Positions 54,401 to 64,000 of a DNA stretch of 64,000 nt are shown here, one piece after another. Under the pieces are notes generated by a model, which was not told where the DNA came from, did not search any database, and saw only the letters and a list, made by a program, of their open reading frames with translations. The stretch is from Bombyx mori (taxonomy: Eukaryota; Arthropoda; Insecta; Lepidoptera; Bombycidae), in NCBI RefSeq assembly GCF_030269925.1, contig NC_085114.1, forward strand, positions 11,178,001-11,242,000. The letters run 5' to 3'. Each line of letters opens with the position of its first letter. The first letter of the stretch is position 1. Made by a program: the position numbers and the translations under genes.

Positions 54401-57400
54401 GCTTAGTTACCGATACAATAATACGTATATATCGGTTTTTAGCATCCAAATGGGTTTTCGAATACCGATTATACTAGTCTATTTTAGCTCTCGACGAAAG
54501 AAGTCCAACGCACTCTTTTTATTAGCAGAATCATTATCGTACCTCATTAAATCATTATTGTCGGTCGATATCGGTTCAAATGACGTGCTTGTTTCCGTTC
54601 GTGTGTTACGATTCAATTCAATAAATACCATTCGTTGTGTTTTTGCATCAGTTATGATTTCATTTCGCACACAATGGCTTAATGTATTTGTGAATTCTTT
54701 AATGTTTATTCGTAAAAACGTCTGCGAAATATTAATATAATGTGATATTTATAATTTTACTGGTGGTAGGATCACTTGTGAGTCCGCGCGGATAGGTACC
54801 ACCGCCCTGCCTATTTCTGCCGTGAAGCAGTAATGCGTTTCGGTTTGAAGGGTGGGGCAGCCGTTGTAACTATACTTGAGACCTTAAAACTTATATCTCA
54901 AGGTGGGTGGCACGTCTACGTTAGATGTCTATGGGCTCCAGTAACCACTTAACACCAGGTGGGCTGTGAGCTCGTCTACCCAGCTATGCAATAAAAAAAA
55001 ATTGAAAAAAAAAAAAATTGAGTAATAAATTTCACTTTGACACGATTATCTATTGACATTCATGACCCAAAGTCTGTCTGAACGCAGGTTTTAATGATGA
55101 GAATAGTTTGTTTTATGATGAGATGATGAGAATACTCTTAGGTTAGATAAATAAAAAATGCAGTATAAATGAGTCGTCTATTATCAAAGGTGGCAATCTG
55201 TGCATTTGGACAAAAAAAAATTATTGATATGTCAATACAGATTGATTTGAATATAATCGTCTCCTTCAAAGAATACGGTTCAAAACCTGCATTAAATAAA
55301 GGTTAATAGTTAACCTGTTATTTATCTAAGATGTCGTTCCGAAGAGTTTTGTGACTGCCAATGGAATACAAAGTCAATAATTCGTTTTTCTGATTTACCA
55401 ATAATTATCCAAAAGTCAGATTGCCGGCTTTGATAATAGTCGACTCAAATAATGAACGCTCTTGATCGAACTAAATCAAATTTTTTATCAGTACCTAACA
55501 AAACGTAAAGAAAAAAAATACGGCATTTCATTTATTCTAAGGAAACTAGCTACAATCTTATCAGTTAAGATAATAATCATTTCAATTACAGTCACACTAA
55601 GGAGTTCCGTACAAGGTTAGGTTTGTCTTCCGTTAGCTTCTGTTCTTCCAACTTCAAGGTTATCTTATTTTAGAGGCTCACAAACTTAAAAAAGCCATGT
55701 TAGCCTAAATTCCAACTATTGGTAAGTAACAGCCGGCGCTCACAAAGTTTGGCAATGCTAGGGTTAGTCAAAGTGCGTAACGCGTGCATGCTTTAATATC
55801 TATATCTATACTAATATTATAAAGAGGAAAGATTTGTTTGTTTGTTTGTTTCGAATAGGCTCCGAAACTACTGGACCGATTTGAAATTCTTTTTCCATTA
55901 GAAGCCGACATTGTCCCTGATGAACATAGGCAACTTTTTTTTTTAATTTTTTTTTTTTTGTTTCATTTGTGTTTTAATGTTTCCGAAGCGAAGCAAGGGC
56001 GGGTCGCGAGTAAGAGATAATAGTGTAAAATTTTCGAAGAATTACATTATCATAGTGATTTTTTTTATCTTAACTAAGTTACAACTATTGGAATTTCGAA
56101 TCGTCGAAGTGAGGTCACTACTACTATTTCGGGTTCTTATCATTAAACAAAATGACAAGAAAACATGAGCAATTTATTATTATAAAAAGCAGTGGAATTT
56201 CCATAATTAAGAAACGGGTGAATTCAATCGTACAATTTATACCATAATTATAGATAAAAAATGAATGTGAACTTAAAATGATAAATAAATCTATAATTTT
56301 GCAAACGATTGATATAGTGTAAAAATGCTTGTAATTGAATCCGACGTCGCTTGAATACAGATTCATCACAAAATTATCCAGTTCGTATGCATGATGATAC
56401 TTCAGTCATCATTCCCGATCCTGCGGAAAGAATGGAAAGCAGTCGACGTCGCCCAAAACACGTCATCTCGGATCCTCCCGATCCACAACGGTGCTTTTAG
56501 GTACTTCAAGCACCGGTCACCGTTCTCTTCGAACCCGTCGCTTGCGACGAAGGGCTCGACGAGTAAATTAACCCTCAGACACAGCCCACTGAGTTTCTCG
56601 CCGGATCTTCTCAGTGGGTCGGGTTTCCGATCCGGTGGTAGATTCTGCGAAGCACGGCTCTTGCTAGGGTTCGTGTTAGCAACGTCGTCAGGTTTGAGGC
56701 CCGTGAGCTCACCTACTAGTTAAGGTTACGCTGGAATAGCCTCTCAAGGCTACCAGCTTAGGTAGGAAAAAAAAGCTTCAGAGTCATAAAGTTGAGGTTC
56801 ACGCTTTAATTGCGTTTCACATAGTCAGCCCCCATTGCAATATGTTTAATTGAATGTTATTTTTGGTTTTCATGCGGAGAGAAACATTCTATTTTATATT
56901 GTCAATACCGTGAGCGTTGGATCATCCCCCCTCCGCAGCATATTGTTTGTCTTACAACAACAACTCGGGTTCAACTAAAGTCGACAGCCCTAGTACAATA
57001 ACTGGACTGTTAACGTAGGAAATGTACCGTGAAAGTTATTTTCTCAGGCGGTCCCAGATCAGCCCGCGCCACTATGCGAACGCACGAAACCACTTTCGCT
57101 CTATCCCAATACCGCGACGGATATTTTAGTATCGATATTTTCGTAATTATAAGTTTTAGTTGAACAGATAATTCTCACATAGAATATTATATTGATTTAA
57201 AACCATTTGTTTGTCTTTTCCACGCACTATTAAATGATGATGAACAAAATAATACTGTTAATTTCTAAACTGCTATATGTGAAAACACGTAGTACGATAC
57301 TAGACACGTAGAAGTCTTCGTGGCCTAACGGACAAGACGTCCGGTGTATTCGTGTTGAGCGATACACCGGTGTTCGAATCTCAGGTGGGTACCAATTTTT

Positions 57401-60400
57401 CTAATGAAATACGTACTCAACAAATGTTCACGATTGACTTCCACGGTGAAGGAATAACATCGTGTAATAAAAATGAAACCCGTAAAAATTATAATTTGCG
57501 TAAGCACTGGTGGTAGGACTTCTTGTGAGTTCGTACGAACAGGTACCACCGCCCCGCCTTTTTCTGCCGTTAAGCAGTCATGCGTTTCGGCTTGAAGGGT
57601 GGGACAGCCGTTGTAACTAACTATACTTGAGACCTTAGAACTTATATCTCAAGGTGGGTGGCGCATTTACGTTGTGGATGTCTATGGGCTTCAGTAACCA
57701 CTTAACACCAGGTGGGCTGTGAGCTCGGCCACCCATCTAAGCAATAAAAAAAACACATATAATAACATTAATTGATTGGAACTTGCTTGTGGGAGTATAC
57801 GACAAAGAGAAGATCTTCCACCGAGCTGGTGATATTTTTCGGTAGACCGACGGTCCAATATTTTTGTTCGGAACTTGTATACGAGTATAATGTGGAAATT
57901 TTCTCTTGAAAATATTGTAAGCGAAATTCAGGTATCTGTCAAATATCTTGTGTTGTATGATACTAAAGCTACCGCCACTTTGCTTAAGAATGAAACAACT
58001 AAATATTACTTCGATACCAAATTTACGAAGAGATCATCGTTACAAAAAGAAAATGTAAAAAAAAAGAATCACACTGTATTTAACTGAATAGTTCTTAAGA
58101 AATGATTACTAAACGATGTTTTTAATGACAACCTCTTATGTATTATTTCATTTCAGACTATTTCAAAGCGCAAATATTATGCAAGTCTCCTTTTATTTCA
58201 TTATTGACTATATACAATTATGTATCGGCAGAATGCAATGACGTAATCTCGGCCCCCACGTAAATGTAGCGGCTGGTTTCTAAAATAAACATGTTTGTCC
58301 ACTGTGTCGATGTCCTTCCTTGGTCGACAAACAAAAGCTTTGGAAACATGTCACAAAAAATAATTAAAAATGATCTAATACAATATCGTACAAATACATC
58401 CTTGGAAGATATAATAATAGACATAAAGATAGATTAAATCTATAGTTCGTATGTAGCCAAGTCTTCCTCTTCTCCCTCTTCTTTTCTGGAGGCGCCGGAG
58501 TCCGACATAATCCGGTCTGTAACCCCCTTCGACCGGGTATGCGTAAACATATGCCCCAGCGTTAAAAAAAAGTTTGTATGTAGTAACTAAACACTATGTA
58601 AATTTCTTCTTAATCCCATAGTGTAGCATGAAAATGTCAATTTAGATAAATTGTTTTAATACAATTTAATCTAGCATTTATTCATAATTTAAAACAATAT
58701 CTTTTTTGTGGATTTTGTTATCACATTATTTACATTTTATTCGTCTGGTAGGCAACCTTGCTTTTATTTTGACGAAACTAAACAAGTTGTTCATAATATT
58801 TGCATTACGTTGTCCTTTATATCACAGGTGATGATCTCATCTATATGTCAATAAAGAATTAGGTAGTTAAAAATGTTAACTCATCGTAACAAGTATTTAC
58901 ATTCGTTTTATAAAACACATTTATAATTATTGACTTACTTTTGAAATTGTGAAAATGCCGGAGAGAAAATTTACGGCGATAAAAGTTAACCTTAACCTAT
59001 AGTGTAACTATACTGAGACATTAGAACTATATCTCAAGGTGGGTGGCGCATTTACGTTGTAGATGTCTATGGGCTCCAGTAACCACTTAACACCAGGTGG
59101 GCTGTGAGCTCGTCCACCCATCTAAGCAATAAACCTTTTATATTATAGTTTTCAAATGTGCGTGCAGGATTCGTCGTAAAATTTTTATTATTGACGATTT
59201 GTTTAGGTCTAGTGCGTAGCGTCTGAAACTCGGATCCGGGTTAGTGTAATGAATGATGCGATTAAGAATTAATAGCTCGGTTTATTAAATGCTCTAATTA
59301 ATGTGTCTCTTAATAAAATTGCACTACCAAATTATCTTAGTTAAAAAAACACGCAATAAGTACCTCCTCAAAAATATTGTGCTCTTATGAATGAATACTG
59401 ACATATTCAGAAACATATTCTAGGTCGGGTGATTTGTAATTATCATGTTTTTTTGTTACTACCTATATAAGTCAAGTTATATTAATTAATGTAACGCAAA
59501 ATAAGTCAATATTAATAGATGTTTACTGTCGGTTTTATGGCAAAAACTTTTTTGCATTCATTGTTTTGTGTTGACGTCATACAAATGTTTTTTATTCTAA
59601 ACATCCGTTTCATACGTTGTGTTTGTAGATCGTGAACAAGTTATTGTTGCTTAATGTAAACGTACTAAATAACTCCTTAATTGAGTAGTTTAAAAAAATA
59701 ATCGATTATTTTCTTACAGGAACAAAGCGATTGCCGATTATCTAGGCAGTAACGGTTACAATGACGCGCTGGAAGCGTTCAAGAAAGAAGCCGACATGAC
59801 CGGCGAGATGGATCGCAAGTTCGGTGGCCTCTTGGAGAAGAAATGGACCTCCGTCATCAGACTTCAGAAAAAGGTTTTTCTTTATATATGTCGTAAACAG
59901 AAAAAACAGTCTATATGATCATAATTTATTTGATATTACATACATTTAAAATTAATACATAGTACATACAGACTGTATGAGAGAGGGGGAACTTCGAATC
60001 TATAGATACTTTACACCGGAGGTCAGTCGTTGGCAGCAGGGCGTACTGACTACCCCAACCAACTTCACTGCGGCGCAGAATGCAAACCACTGCGCTAGTT
60101 TTCCCAAGTAATCCTATAAAAGTGGACCGAGTACAGAATGAGACTGTATGCGATCCGGCTACCATCCGGCGCCATGTCGAGTCCAGGTCACACGGTGTGA
60201 AATATGTTACTGGCCACCCTGCTGCGGCTCACCGTGTTTAGGGACACGACCTTCAGTAATGAAGAAAGCGACGAAGAAGACATTTAAAATTAAATTTTTT
60301 TTTCTTCATTCTGAATATTTGGTTGCTGGTACATGGAAGTGATCTGCAAAACTCTCAGTCGGCAGTATCTAGGTCGTGACGTTTTCTAGGGCGGACGGTC

Positions 60401-63400
60401 GATGCCAGGGAGTTCGACCATTCCTCTCGATGAATTGCTTATTAGTCTGACACGACTTACCTATCGACTATCACTATACGAATAGTAATTCGAACGCGTT
60501 TCAAGGCGATAGAAGACTTATTAATAATAATAATTGGTTGCACTCTTATGAGAATTTTCAAGTAATTTCAATGTAAATGTACCGTGTATACAATCCTTGT
60601 AATTACGTACAGGTTTCTTTGTGATTCAAAACTTGAGACATTACCCTTTGTCGGGACATGTTAAACATCTATAAAATTATTCGAGTTAAAGCAGATGTTC
60701 CAATACAGCTGCAGTCAGTATTTCTAAGTAATTAAGGACTATACAAACTCAGTGCGGTTCGTAGCTTTGAAGAGTATGTAGGTTTTTTTTTAAAATCATA
60801 AACGAGCACACGCAATATGTAACATTGTTGTAATGTTTGTATAAGGTTATGGAACTGGAATCTAAATTGTCGGAGGCTCAGAAGGAATTCATCGAGGGTG
60901 CTCCAACGCGAGCTAAGCGCACTCCAACAGAATGGATTCCGCGTCCACCCGAGAAGTTTTGTCTCACTGGACACAGGGCCACTATTACTAAGGTAATAAA
61001 TACATTGCACACAAACATAAACTACACTAACAATCTATATATTAATACGTGAAGCAAAAACTTTGTATCCCTTTTTACGAAAATTGCGCGGACGGAGGAG
61101 TATGAAATTTTCTACACTTATAGAGAATATAGAGAAGTGCACAATGCTAATATTTTTTTAAAATAATGCCTATAAGATACAATAAATCAATAAAGAAAAC
61201 ATTACACACACTACATAATATGTATTTGACGCACACACGCATGCATACTATTTATTGTCAAACTTTTGTTTTTGACGTATGTTGTCAAATTGAGAATAGA
61301 TTAAATATTGTTTGGTTTTTGTTAATATTTTTATAGTGTAGTTTTGGCGAAATTTGTGATTATCGAAGTATAAAATACACACATAATAGTGTACAAACTT
61401 ACAATCCCAATTAATTATAGTCGAATTTCGACTACTGCGGGACCTCTAGTGAAATTAAATTTGCAAACAAAACAAGCACGTCCGTTCTAAATTCACGTAA
61501 AACGAACAACAAGAAACTGGAAAGTTGTGTCTTGGTAATTATTATTGGTTTAGTTACCTTTGAACTTTTACTTCAAACCATTGAGGTCGCATCTGAAAAA
61601 ACCAACCAATACATAATTTAATGAAGATAAAATAGTCATACGTCAACGCAGAAATATTTTTAATGAAAGAGGAAATGAAGTGCCTTTGTGTGTTCATGTT
61701 TAAAAAACCACTTTTTTTGAGGCTCTCTTTGGCCGTAGATTGTCATAAGAGCTCAGTAATTATCTGGTCTTAAGTAGTAAACAAAGACCGTCGAATATAA
61801 AATCGAAGTCTCGATTATCTTTTAATAATACAAATTGACCATTGTGTACAAACTCAACACATTTGTTTTGCCTAGACGTGCGCACATACATGGCTTATGT
61901 TGCAAGCCAGTGTTTTTTTTACTTGTTGTTATTTTTTGTGTATCCTTTTAGCTTGTAATAATGTGTATTGTATGCTTAAAAAATAATTTTATAAAAAAAA
62001 AATATTGTCCATAAAATTTTCATATTGGATCACACAAGACTACTTACCGTGCGCCCTAGCCAATGGTTATTATGCAAATATCTTAGATTTGATTTGATGG
62101 TATTCCTTCGCTGTGGAAGTGGTCCGTGAAAACATATTCTGGTACTAGGGCGTCGTGTGAATCCGAATGGGTAGGTAGGTACCTCCACTCCGCCTATACC
62201 TGCCGCGAAGCAGTATTGCTTTCCACCCTACAGGGTGGGGCAACAGTGGTACTACAGGATTGGGTCTTTGAACTAATGCCCGAAAATGGGAGGCGGCATT
62301 TAAGATGTTCATGTCTGTTAAGCATTCAACACCAAGTATGTTATGAGCTTGTTCAGTCGTGTAACTATAAAGACATATTTATGAACAAAAATATTAATGT
62401 ATTTACGGTACGGACAGTAAGTACCTGCTAAAGAATTTGACCTATGCCATAGTAGTTTCGTTTGGGACGGGGTTGTTGTTGCCGGGTCTCTTACTCAGTA
62501 CATCATCGATGCATATAAATAAACTATAATTCAACATTAATCTTTAGTTAATCTAGTCTAGTTCTAATCTAAAACATGAGTCTATTTCTAAATCTTTTTT
62601 TCAATATTTCGTCCGATTTTCACGAGTCTTAAACAAATTCAATCTATTACAGTTTCATGAAGTTTATTGTGATTTTAAACTTATGGAATGCTTTGTTTGC
62701 TAAATACTATATACATTTTTCGTAATACTTTATTTGGTAAATGTTACTTAAAACATTAAAAACGTAAACACTTAAAATATCGCGATATTAAACTTAAAAA
62801 ATTATCTCACACTATAATTTAGTTTCATAAAAATATCATGAAATTGCATTAATGGACTAGACAAATTTGTAACTTTCTAGTGTAATGAAAGTTTTGAGCA
62901 CGAGTCTTGTACGAGTTTTGCTGTAGGGACTAGATGTTATTGTTTAGCTTTTTGCTGTCAGTTTCCCCTGTCGTTTCCAGACAATCGTATCTAGTACGCT
63001 TTCTATGATGTATACGAATGATGAAACCGTTGAGTGCATGTTTGATTATTGCACGCACGCGTTTTTAATGTAAATTTGCAATTTTTTAATTAGATTTTTA
63101 GACTGGTGGTAGGACCTCTTGTGATTCCGCGCGGGTAGGTACCACCACCCTACCTATTTCTGCCATGAAGCAGTAATGAGTTTCAGTTTGAAGGGTTGGG
63201 CAGCCGTTGTAACTATACTAAGATCTTAGAACTTATATCTCAAGGTGGGTGGCGCATTTACGTTGCAGATGTCTATGGGCTCCAGTAACCACTTAACACC
63301 AGATGGGCTGTGAGCTCGTCCACCCATCTAAGCAATAAAAAAAAATGTTTTTTTTTTTTAAAACTACGTATGTGATTGTTATAATAGTGTGAACAAAACA

Positions 63401-63566
63401 AAATTGCAGGTAATATTTCACCCCGTGTTCAGCTTGATGGTGTCCTCGAGCGAGGACGCAACCATAAAAGTTTGGGACTTTGAGAGCGGCGAGTACGAAC
63501 GAACATTGAAGGGTCACACCGACTCCGTACAGGACATTGCATTCGACCACCATGGAAAATTACTTG
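45416..63566 (+). CDS. Lis-1: Lis-1 (PAFAH1B1), dynein regulator; exons 1-4, partial at the right edge
   Basis: LIS1 binds the dynein motor domain and controls its microtubule attachment, acting in nuclear positioning, mitosis and transport. Coding exons here are 45416-45453, 59720-59873, 60846-60992 and 63410-63566, with matching phases (2, 0, 0, 1). They give 165 residues and one base of the next codon; the family is about 410 residues, so some 60% lies beyond the window. Visible parts are the LisH dimerisation motif (residues about 9-41, '[20 protein letters not shown]'), a coiled coil ('[14 protein letters not shown]'), a linker '[10 protein letters not shown]', and the first WD40 repeat ending 'TIKVWDF'. 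The first intron is 14.3 kb. It is divergent from slmap. Confidence 0.96.
45660..45945 (+). mobile_element. jockey-type LINE 3' tail in Lis-1 intron
   Basis: 'ctaatggtgcttttaggtcc' to 'gatcttctcagtgagtcgtg', 'tttgagcccgtgagctcacc' and an A-rich end; the block starts about 45575 with 'gatcctgcggactgaatgga'. Same family as 56400-56775. It lies about 120 bp past the exon 1 donor. Confidence 0.8.
45946..47400. other. Lis-1 intron 1, unassigned
   Basis: AT-rich. A GC-richer block at about 47205-47335 ('ggtctcgaaccgaggtgtcg') resembles neither the Bm1 nor LINE tails seen here. No gene recognised. Confidence 0.4.
47453..47508. repeat. 18-bp perfect palindrome inside a 12-bp inverted repeat
   Basis: ACCGATAGCGCTATCGGT (47471-47488) is its own reverse complement. 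It is flanked by CTTTATTTTAAT (47453-47464) and ATTAAAATAAAG (47497-47508). The role is unknown: a dyad protein-binding site or a tiny foldback element. Confidence 0.9.
47509..51297. other. Lis-1 intron 1, unassigned
   Basis: Nearly 3.8 kb without a recognised repeat family, apart from a possible decayed Bm1 trace near 50975-51050 ('gtttaccagttcagatgggc'). Short frames at 48401-48726 and 49637-49846 have no recognisable domains and are not called. Confidence 0.4.
51282..51668 (-). pseudogene. maT transposase N-terminal part, truncated
   Basis: Starts '[20 protein letters not shown]', giving the true family N-terminus that the other copy has lost, then the helix-turn-helix and GRPR motif, and breaks after '[10 protein letters not shown]'. 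The catalytic domain is absent, so it cannot transpose but might still bind ends if expressed. ATG at 51668 is chosen because the sequence upstream is the element's leader. Confidence 0.85.
51298..51811 (-). mobile_element. truncated maT transposon, 5' half
   Basis: Minus-oriented copy of the element at 1644-2950. Its terminus CTTAGTCTGGCCATAAATAC is at 51811 and is followed by TA. Similarity stops at about 51298, after the codons for 'GHFLTDN'. No right-hand inverted repeat was found. Confidence 0.88.
51812..53152. other. Lis-1 intron 1, unassigned
   Basis: No gene recognised. A GC-richer piece at about 51970-52060 ('cagtcggcgcctagcgaggg') is of unknown origin. Open frames in 52260-52790 are AT-driven and lack domains. 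Confidence 0.4.
53153..53399 (+). repeat. Bm1 SINE, complete body
   Basis: 'actggtggtaggacctcttg' to 'ctaagcaataaataaaaaaa'; well preserved, lacks the tRNA head. Confidence 0.93.
53456..53573 (+). mobile_element. CR1-like LINE 3' tail
   Basis: 'ggtaggcagcggcttggctc' to 'catcaggtgggccgtatgct' and 'gtgcaatagcaaaaaaa'. One of the better-kept tails. Confidence 0.75.
53600..53910 (-). mobile_element. LINE-like remnant
   Basis: GC-richer segment with 'cgtaccgcagccccttcttg', 'tggtcggtccatcgtaacgg' and 'ccctgcaccacaagaccctc', a pattern seen in minus-oriented non-LTR 3' coding regions in Lepidoptera. Frames are broken. Confidence 0.4.
53911..54758. other. Lis-1 intron 1, unassigned
   Basis: A 113-codon plus-strand frame at 54399-54740 has no recognisable domain and no codon-use support. 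Nothing else seen. Confidence 0.4.
54759..55001 (+). repeat. Bm1 SINE, complete body
   Basis: 'actggtggtaggatcacttg' to 'cccagctatgcaataaaaaa', with a short deletion in 'cacgtctacgttagatgtct'. Confidence 0.92.
55805..56010 (+). mobile_element. Lep1-like Helitron, short copy
   Basis: Starts TCTATACTAATATTATAAAG and the (TTTG)n tract as at 12400, and ends near 'cgaagcaagggcgggtcgcg' AG before T. The 3' terminus is mutated from CTAG to CGAG. About 206 bp, internally deleted relative to the copy at 12400-12827. Confidence 0.65.
56400..56775 (+). mobile_element. jockey-type LINE 3' tail
   Basis: 'gatcctgcggaaagaatgga' through 'ggatcctcccgatccacaac', 'gatcttctcagtgggtcggg' and 'cctctcaaggctaccagctt' to an A run. 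Includes the last part of ORF2, broken. Confidence 0.82.
56776..57312. other. Lis-1 intron 1, unassigned
   Basis: No recognised feature. Confidence 0.4.
57313..57753 (+). mobile_element. full-length Bm1 SINE with tRNA-like head
   Basis: 'gtcttcgtggcctaacggac' (A-box region), 'accggtgttcgaatctcagg' (B-box), linker, complete body to 'ctaagcaataaaaaaaac'. 441 bp. A 4-bp duplication ('taactaacta') interrupts the body. Confidence 0.93.
57754..58999. other. Lis-1 intron 1 with a retroelement trace
   Basis: At 58433-58565 the minus strand reads '[20 protein letters not shown]' up to a stop, with 'ccggcgcctcc' motifs frequent in lepidopteran LINEs; probably a remnant. The rest is unassigned. Confidence 0.35.
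59000..59133 (+). repeat. Bm1 SINE, 3' part
   Basis: 'gtgtaactatactgagacat' to 'cacccatctaagcaataaa'. Truncated at the 5' side. Confidence 0.88.
59720..59873 (+). CDS. Lis-1: Lis-1 exon 2 (LisH)
   Basis: 154 nt, acceptor 'ttttcttacag', donor AAAAAG followed by GTTTTT. Completes the split Leu codon and encodes most of the LisH motif and '[18 protein letters not shown]', nearly identical to known LIS1 proteins. Confidence 0.96.
59874..60845. other. Lis-1 intron 2
   Basis: GC-richer middle (60000-60260) contains 'gcagaatgcaaaccactgcg' and 'gatccggctaccatccggcg', of unknown origin. No gene recognised. Confidence 0.4.
60846..60992 (+). CDS. Lis-1: Lis-1 exon 3 (coiled coil and linker)
   Basis: Forty-nine codons, phase 0. 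The acceptor is 'gtttgtataag', with a poor pyrimidine tract; the donor is AAG followed by GTAATA. Encodes '[20 protein letters not shown]' and '[15 protein letters not shown]'. Confidence 0.95.
61034..61449 (+). mobile_element. non-autonomous Helitron, 416 bp
   Basis: TCTATATATTAATACGTGAA at the start; palindrome AGTCGAATTTCGACT and terminal CTAG before T at the end. Same length as the copy at 6258-6673, opposite orientation. It starts 41 bp after Lis-1 exon 3. Confidence 0.78.
61450..62142. other. Lis-1 intron 3, unassigned
   Basis: No recognised feature. Confidence 0.4.
62143..62370 (+). repeat. degenerate Bm1 SINE
   Basis: 'gtaggtacctccactccgcc', 'cgaagcagtattgctttcca', 'ggcggcatttaagatgttca' and 'gcattcaacaccaagtatgt' follow the Bm1 order with heavy divergence. 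Confidence 0.65.
62371..63101. other. Lis-1 intron 3, unassigned
   Basis: No recognised feature. Confidence 0.4.
63102..63345 (+). repeat. Bm1 SINE, complete body
   Basis: 'actggtggtaggacctcttg' to 'ctaagcaataaaaaaaaa'. It ends about 65 bp before the exon 4 acceptor. Confidence 0.92.
63410..63566 (+). CDS. Lis-1: Lis-1 exon 4 (first WD40 repeat)
   Basis: 157 nt, acceptor 'aaattgcag', donor TTACTTG followed by GTATGT; leaves one base of the next codon. Encodes '[20 protein letters not shown]' and '[20 protein letters not shown]', the first WD40 blade and the start of the second. Confidence 0.96.
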
Positions 63567-63597
63567 GTATGTATAATAATTACATTCTCATTAGTTT

Positions 63598-63870
63598 CAG
63601 CATCGTCAGCCTATAGCAGTCCACTGCTGGACATAAGCTTCTCCAATTGCTCGTCACTGAGCATGATCCTCAGCATCTCTCATCCAGCTGCTGCCAGCCA
63701 TCCTGCACAGATCATCACTCCACCGAGCCTGAAGGCGTCCTGCACTGTGTTTGCCAATTCGCGGTCTCCACTCATTAGTTTTATCCAAACCTCAAAAGGC
63801 AGAGGCAATGCGCTTAGAGTCGAACATCTGTCTCATCTCTCTGCATAATAACTGCTGGTCCCGTTAATTA
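63598..63870 (-). mobile_element. (ATG)n-tailed LINE 3' end
   Basis: The minus strand ends 'gcaattggagaagcttatgt', 'ccagcagtggactgctatag', 'gctgacgatg', matching 30040-30165. The upstream part extends to about 63870 with 'gtgcaggacgccttcaggct'. Frames are broken. Confidence 0.6.
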
Positions 63871-64000
63871 GGCAGTAAAAAGATCGGTGCGAATCTGTTT
63901 AAACTAAATAATGCAGTAGCATAGTGAACCATCAGGTGCACAGAGTAAAGACGTATTCTTTACATCTTCTAAAACTATATTTGATTATAAGGCTTTTGCA

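Noticed and set aside
54399..54740. 113-codon plus-strand frame in Lis-1 intron 1
   Set aside because: No domain, AT-driven composition, and no sign of splice sites or promoter.
1..64000. CRISPR array, prokaryotic defence or biosynthetic cluster
   Set aside because: No regularly spaced direct repeats, operons or bacterial-type genes; the window is animal nuclear DNA.

Overview
The window reads as a piece of a lepidopteran nuclear genome, almost certainly a silkworm (Bombyx). It is AT-rich, its genes have small exons and long introns, and it carries more than twenty copies of a Bm1-type SINE plus jockey, CR1-like, Helitron, hAT and mariner-like (maT) elements. No prokaryotic operon, CRISPR array or rRNA is visible. 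Identifications rest on motif recognition and exon-phase bookkeeping done by eye; no database search was run.

Two cellular genes were found, head to head. The minus-strand gene (9994-41336) is the SLMAP orthologue, the phosphothreonine-reading subunit of the STRIPAK phosphatase complex. Thirteen coding exons were assembled and every junction is phase-compatible. They give 797 residues: an N-terminal FHA domain, long coiled-coil stretches and a C-terminal membrane anchor. The plus-strand gene is Lis-1 (PAFAH1B1), the dynein regulator. It starts at 45416 after a probable non-coding first exon ending at 43847, has a 14-kb first coding intron, and runs off the right edge after exon 4. The window holds the LisH domain, the coiled coil and the first WD40 repeat. 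About 2.3 kb separates the slmap start codon from the candidate Lis-1 start site, and a dead jockey-type fragment lies between them.

Layout: 1-9480 is gene-poor and holds a maT transposon, a hAT element with a perfect 8-bp target duplication, a 416-bp Helitron and SINEs. 9483-10659 is the last slmap exon and its 3' UTR. 11105-12088 is an unclassified element with 36-bp terminal inverted repeats and an internal foldback. 12400-12827 is a Helitron ending 28 bp from slmap exon 12. 13912-19103 is a complete jockey-clade retrotransposon with an 11-bp target duplication, both ORFs open and a 43-A tail, sitting antisense in a slmap intron. 20-41 kb holds the remaining slmap exons among SINEs and LINE tails. 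42-43.7 kb is the divergent intergenic region. 45.3-64 kb is Lis-1, with a second truncated maT copy, six further Bm1-type copies, two Helitrons and LINE tails in its introns.

The least ordinary observations are: ORF1 and ORF2 of the jockey element lie in the same frame, separated only by a stop codon and one sense codon; that element carries a correctly spaced Inr and DPE at its 5' end; slmap exon 12 uses a GC donor beside a Helitron terminus; several slmap splice sites have repeats inserted within 20-30 bp; and one Bm1 copy contains a perfect 19-bp foldback typical of replication template switching.
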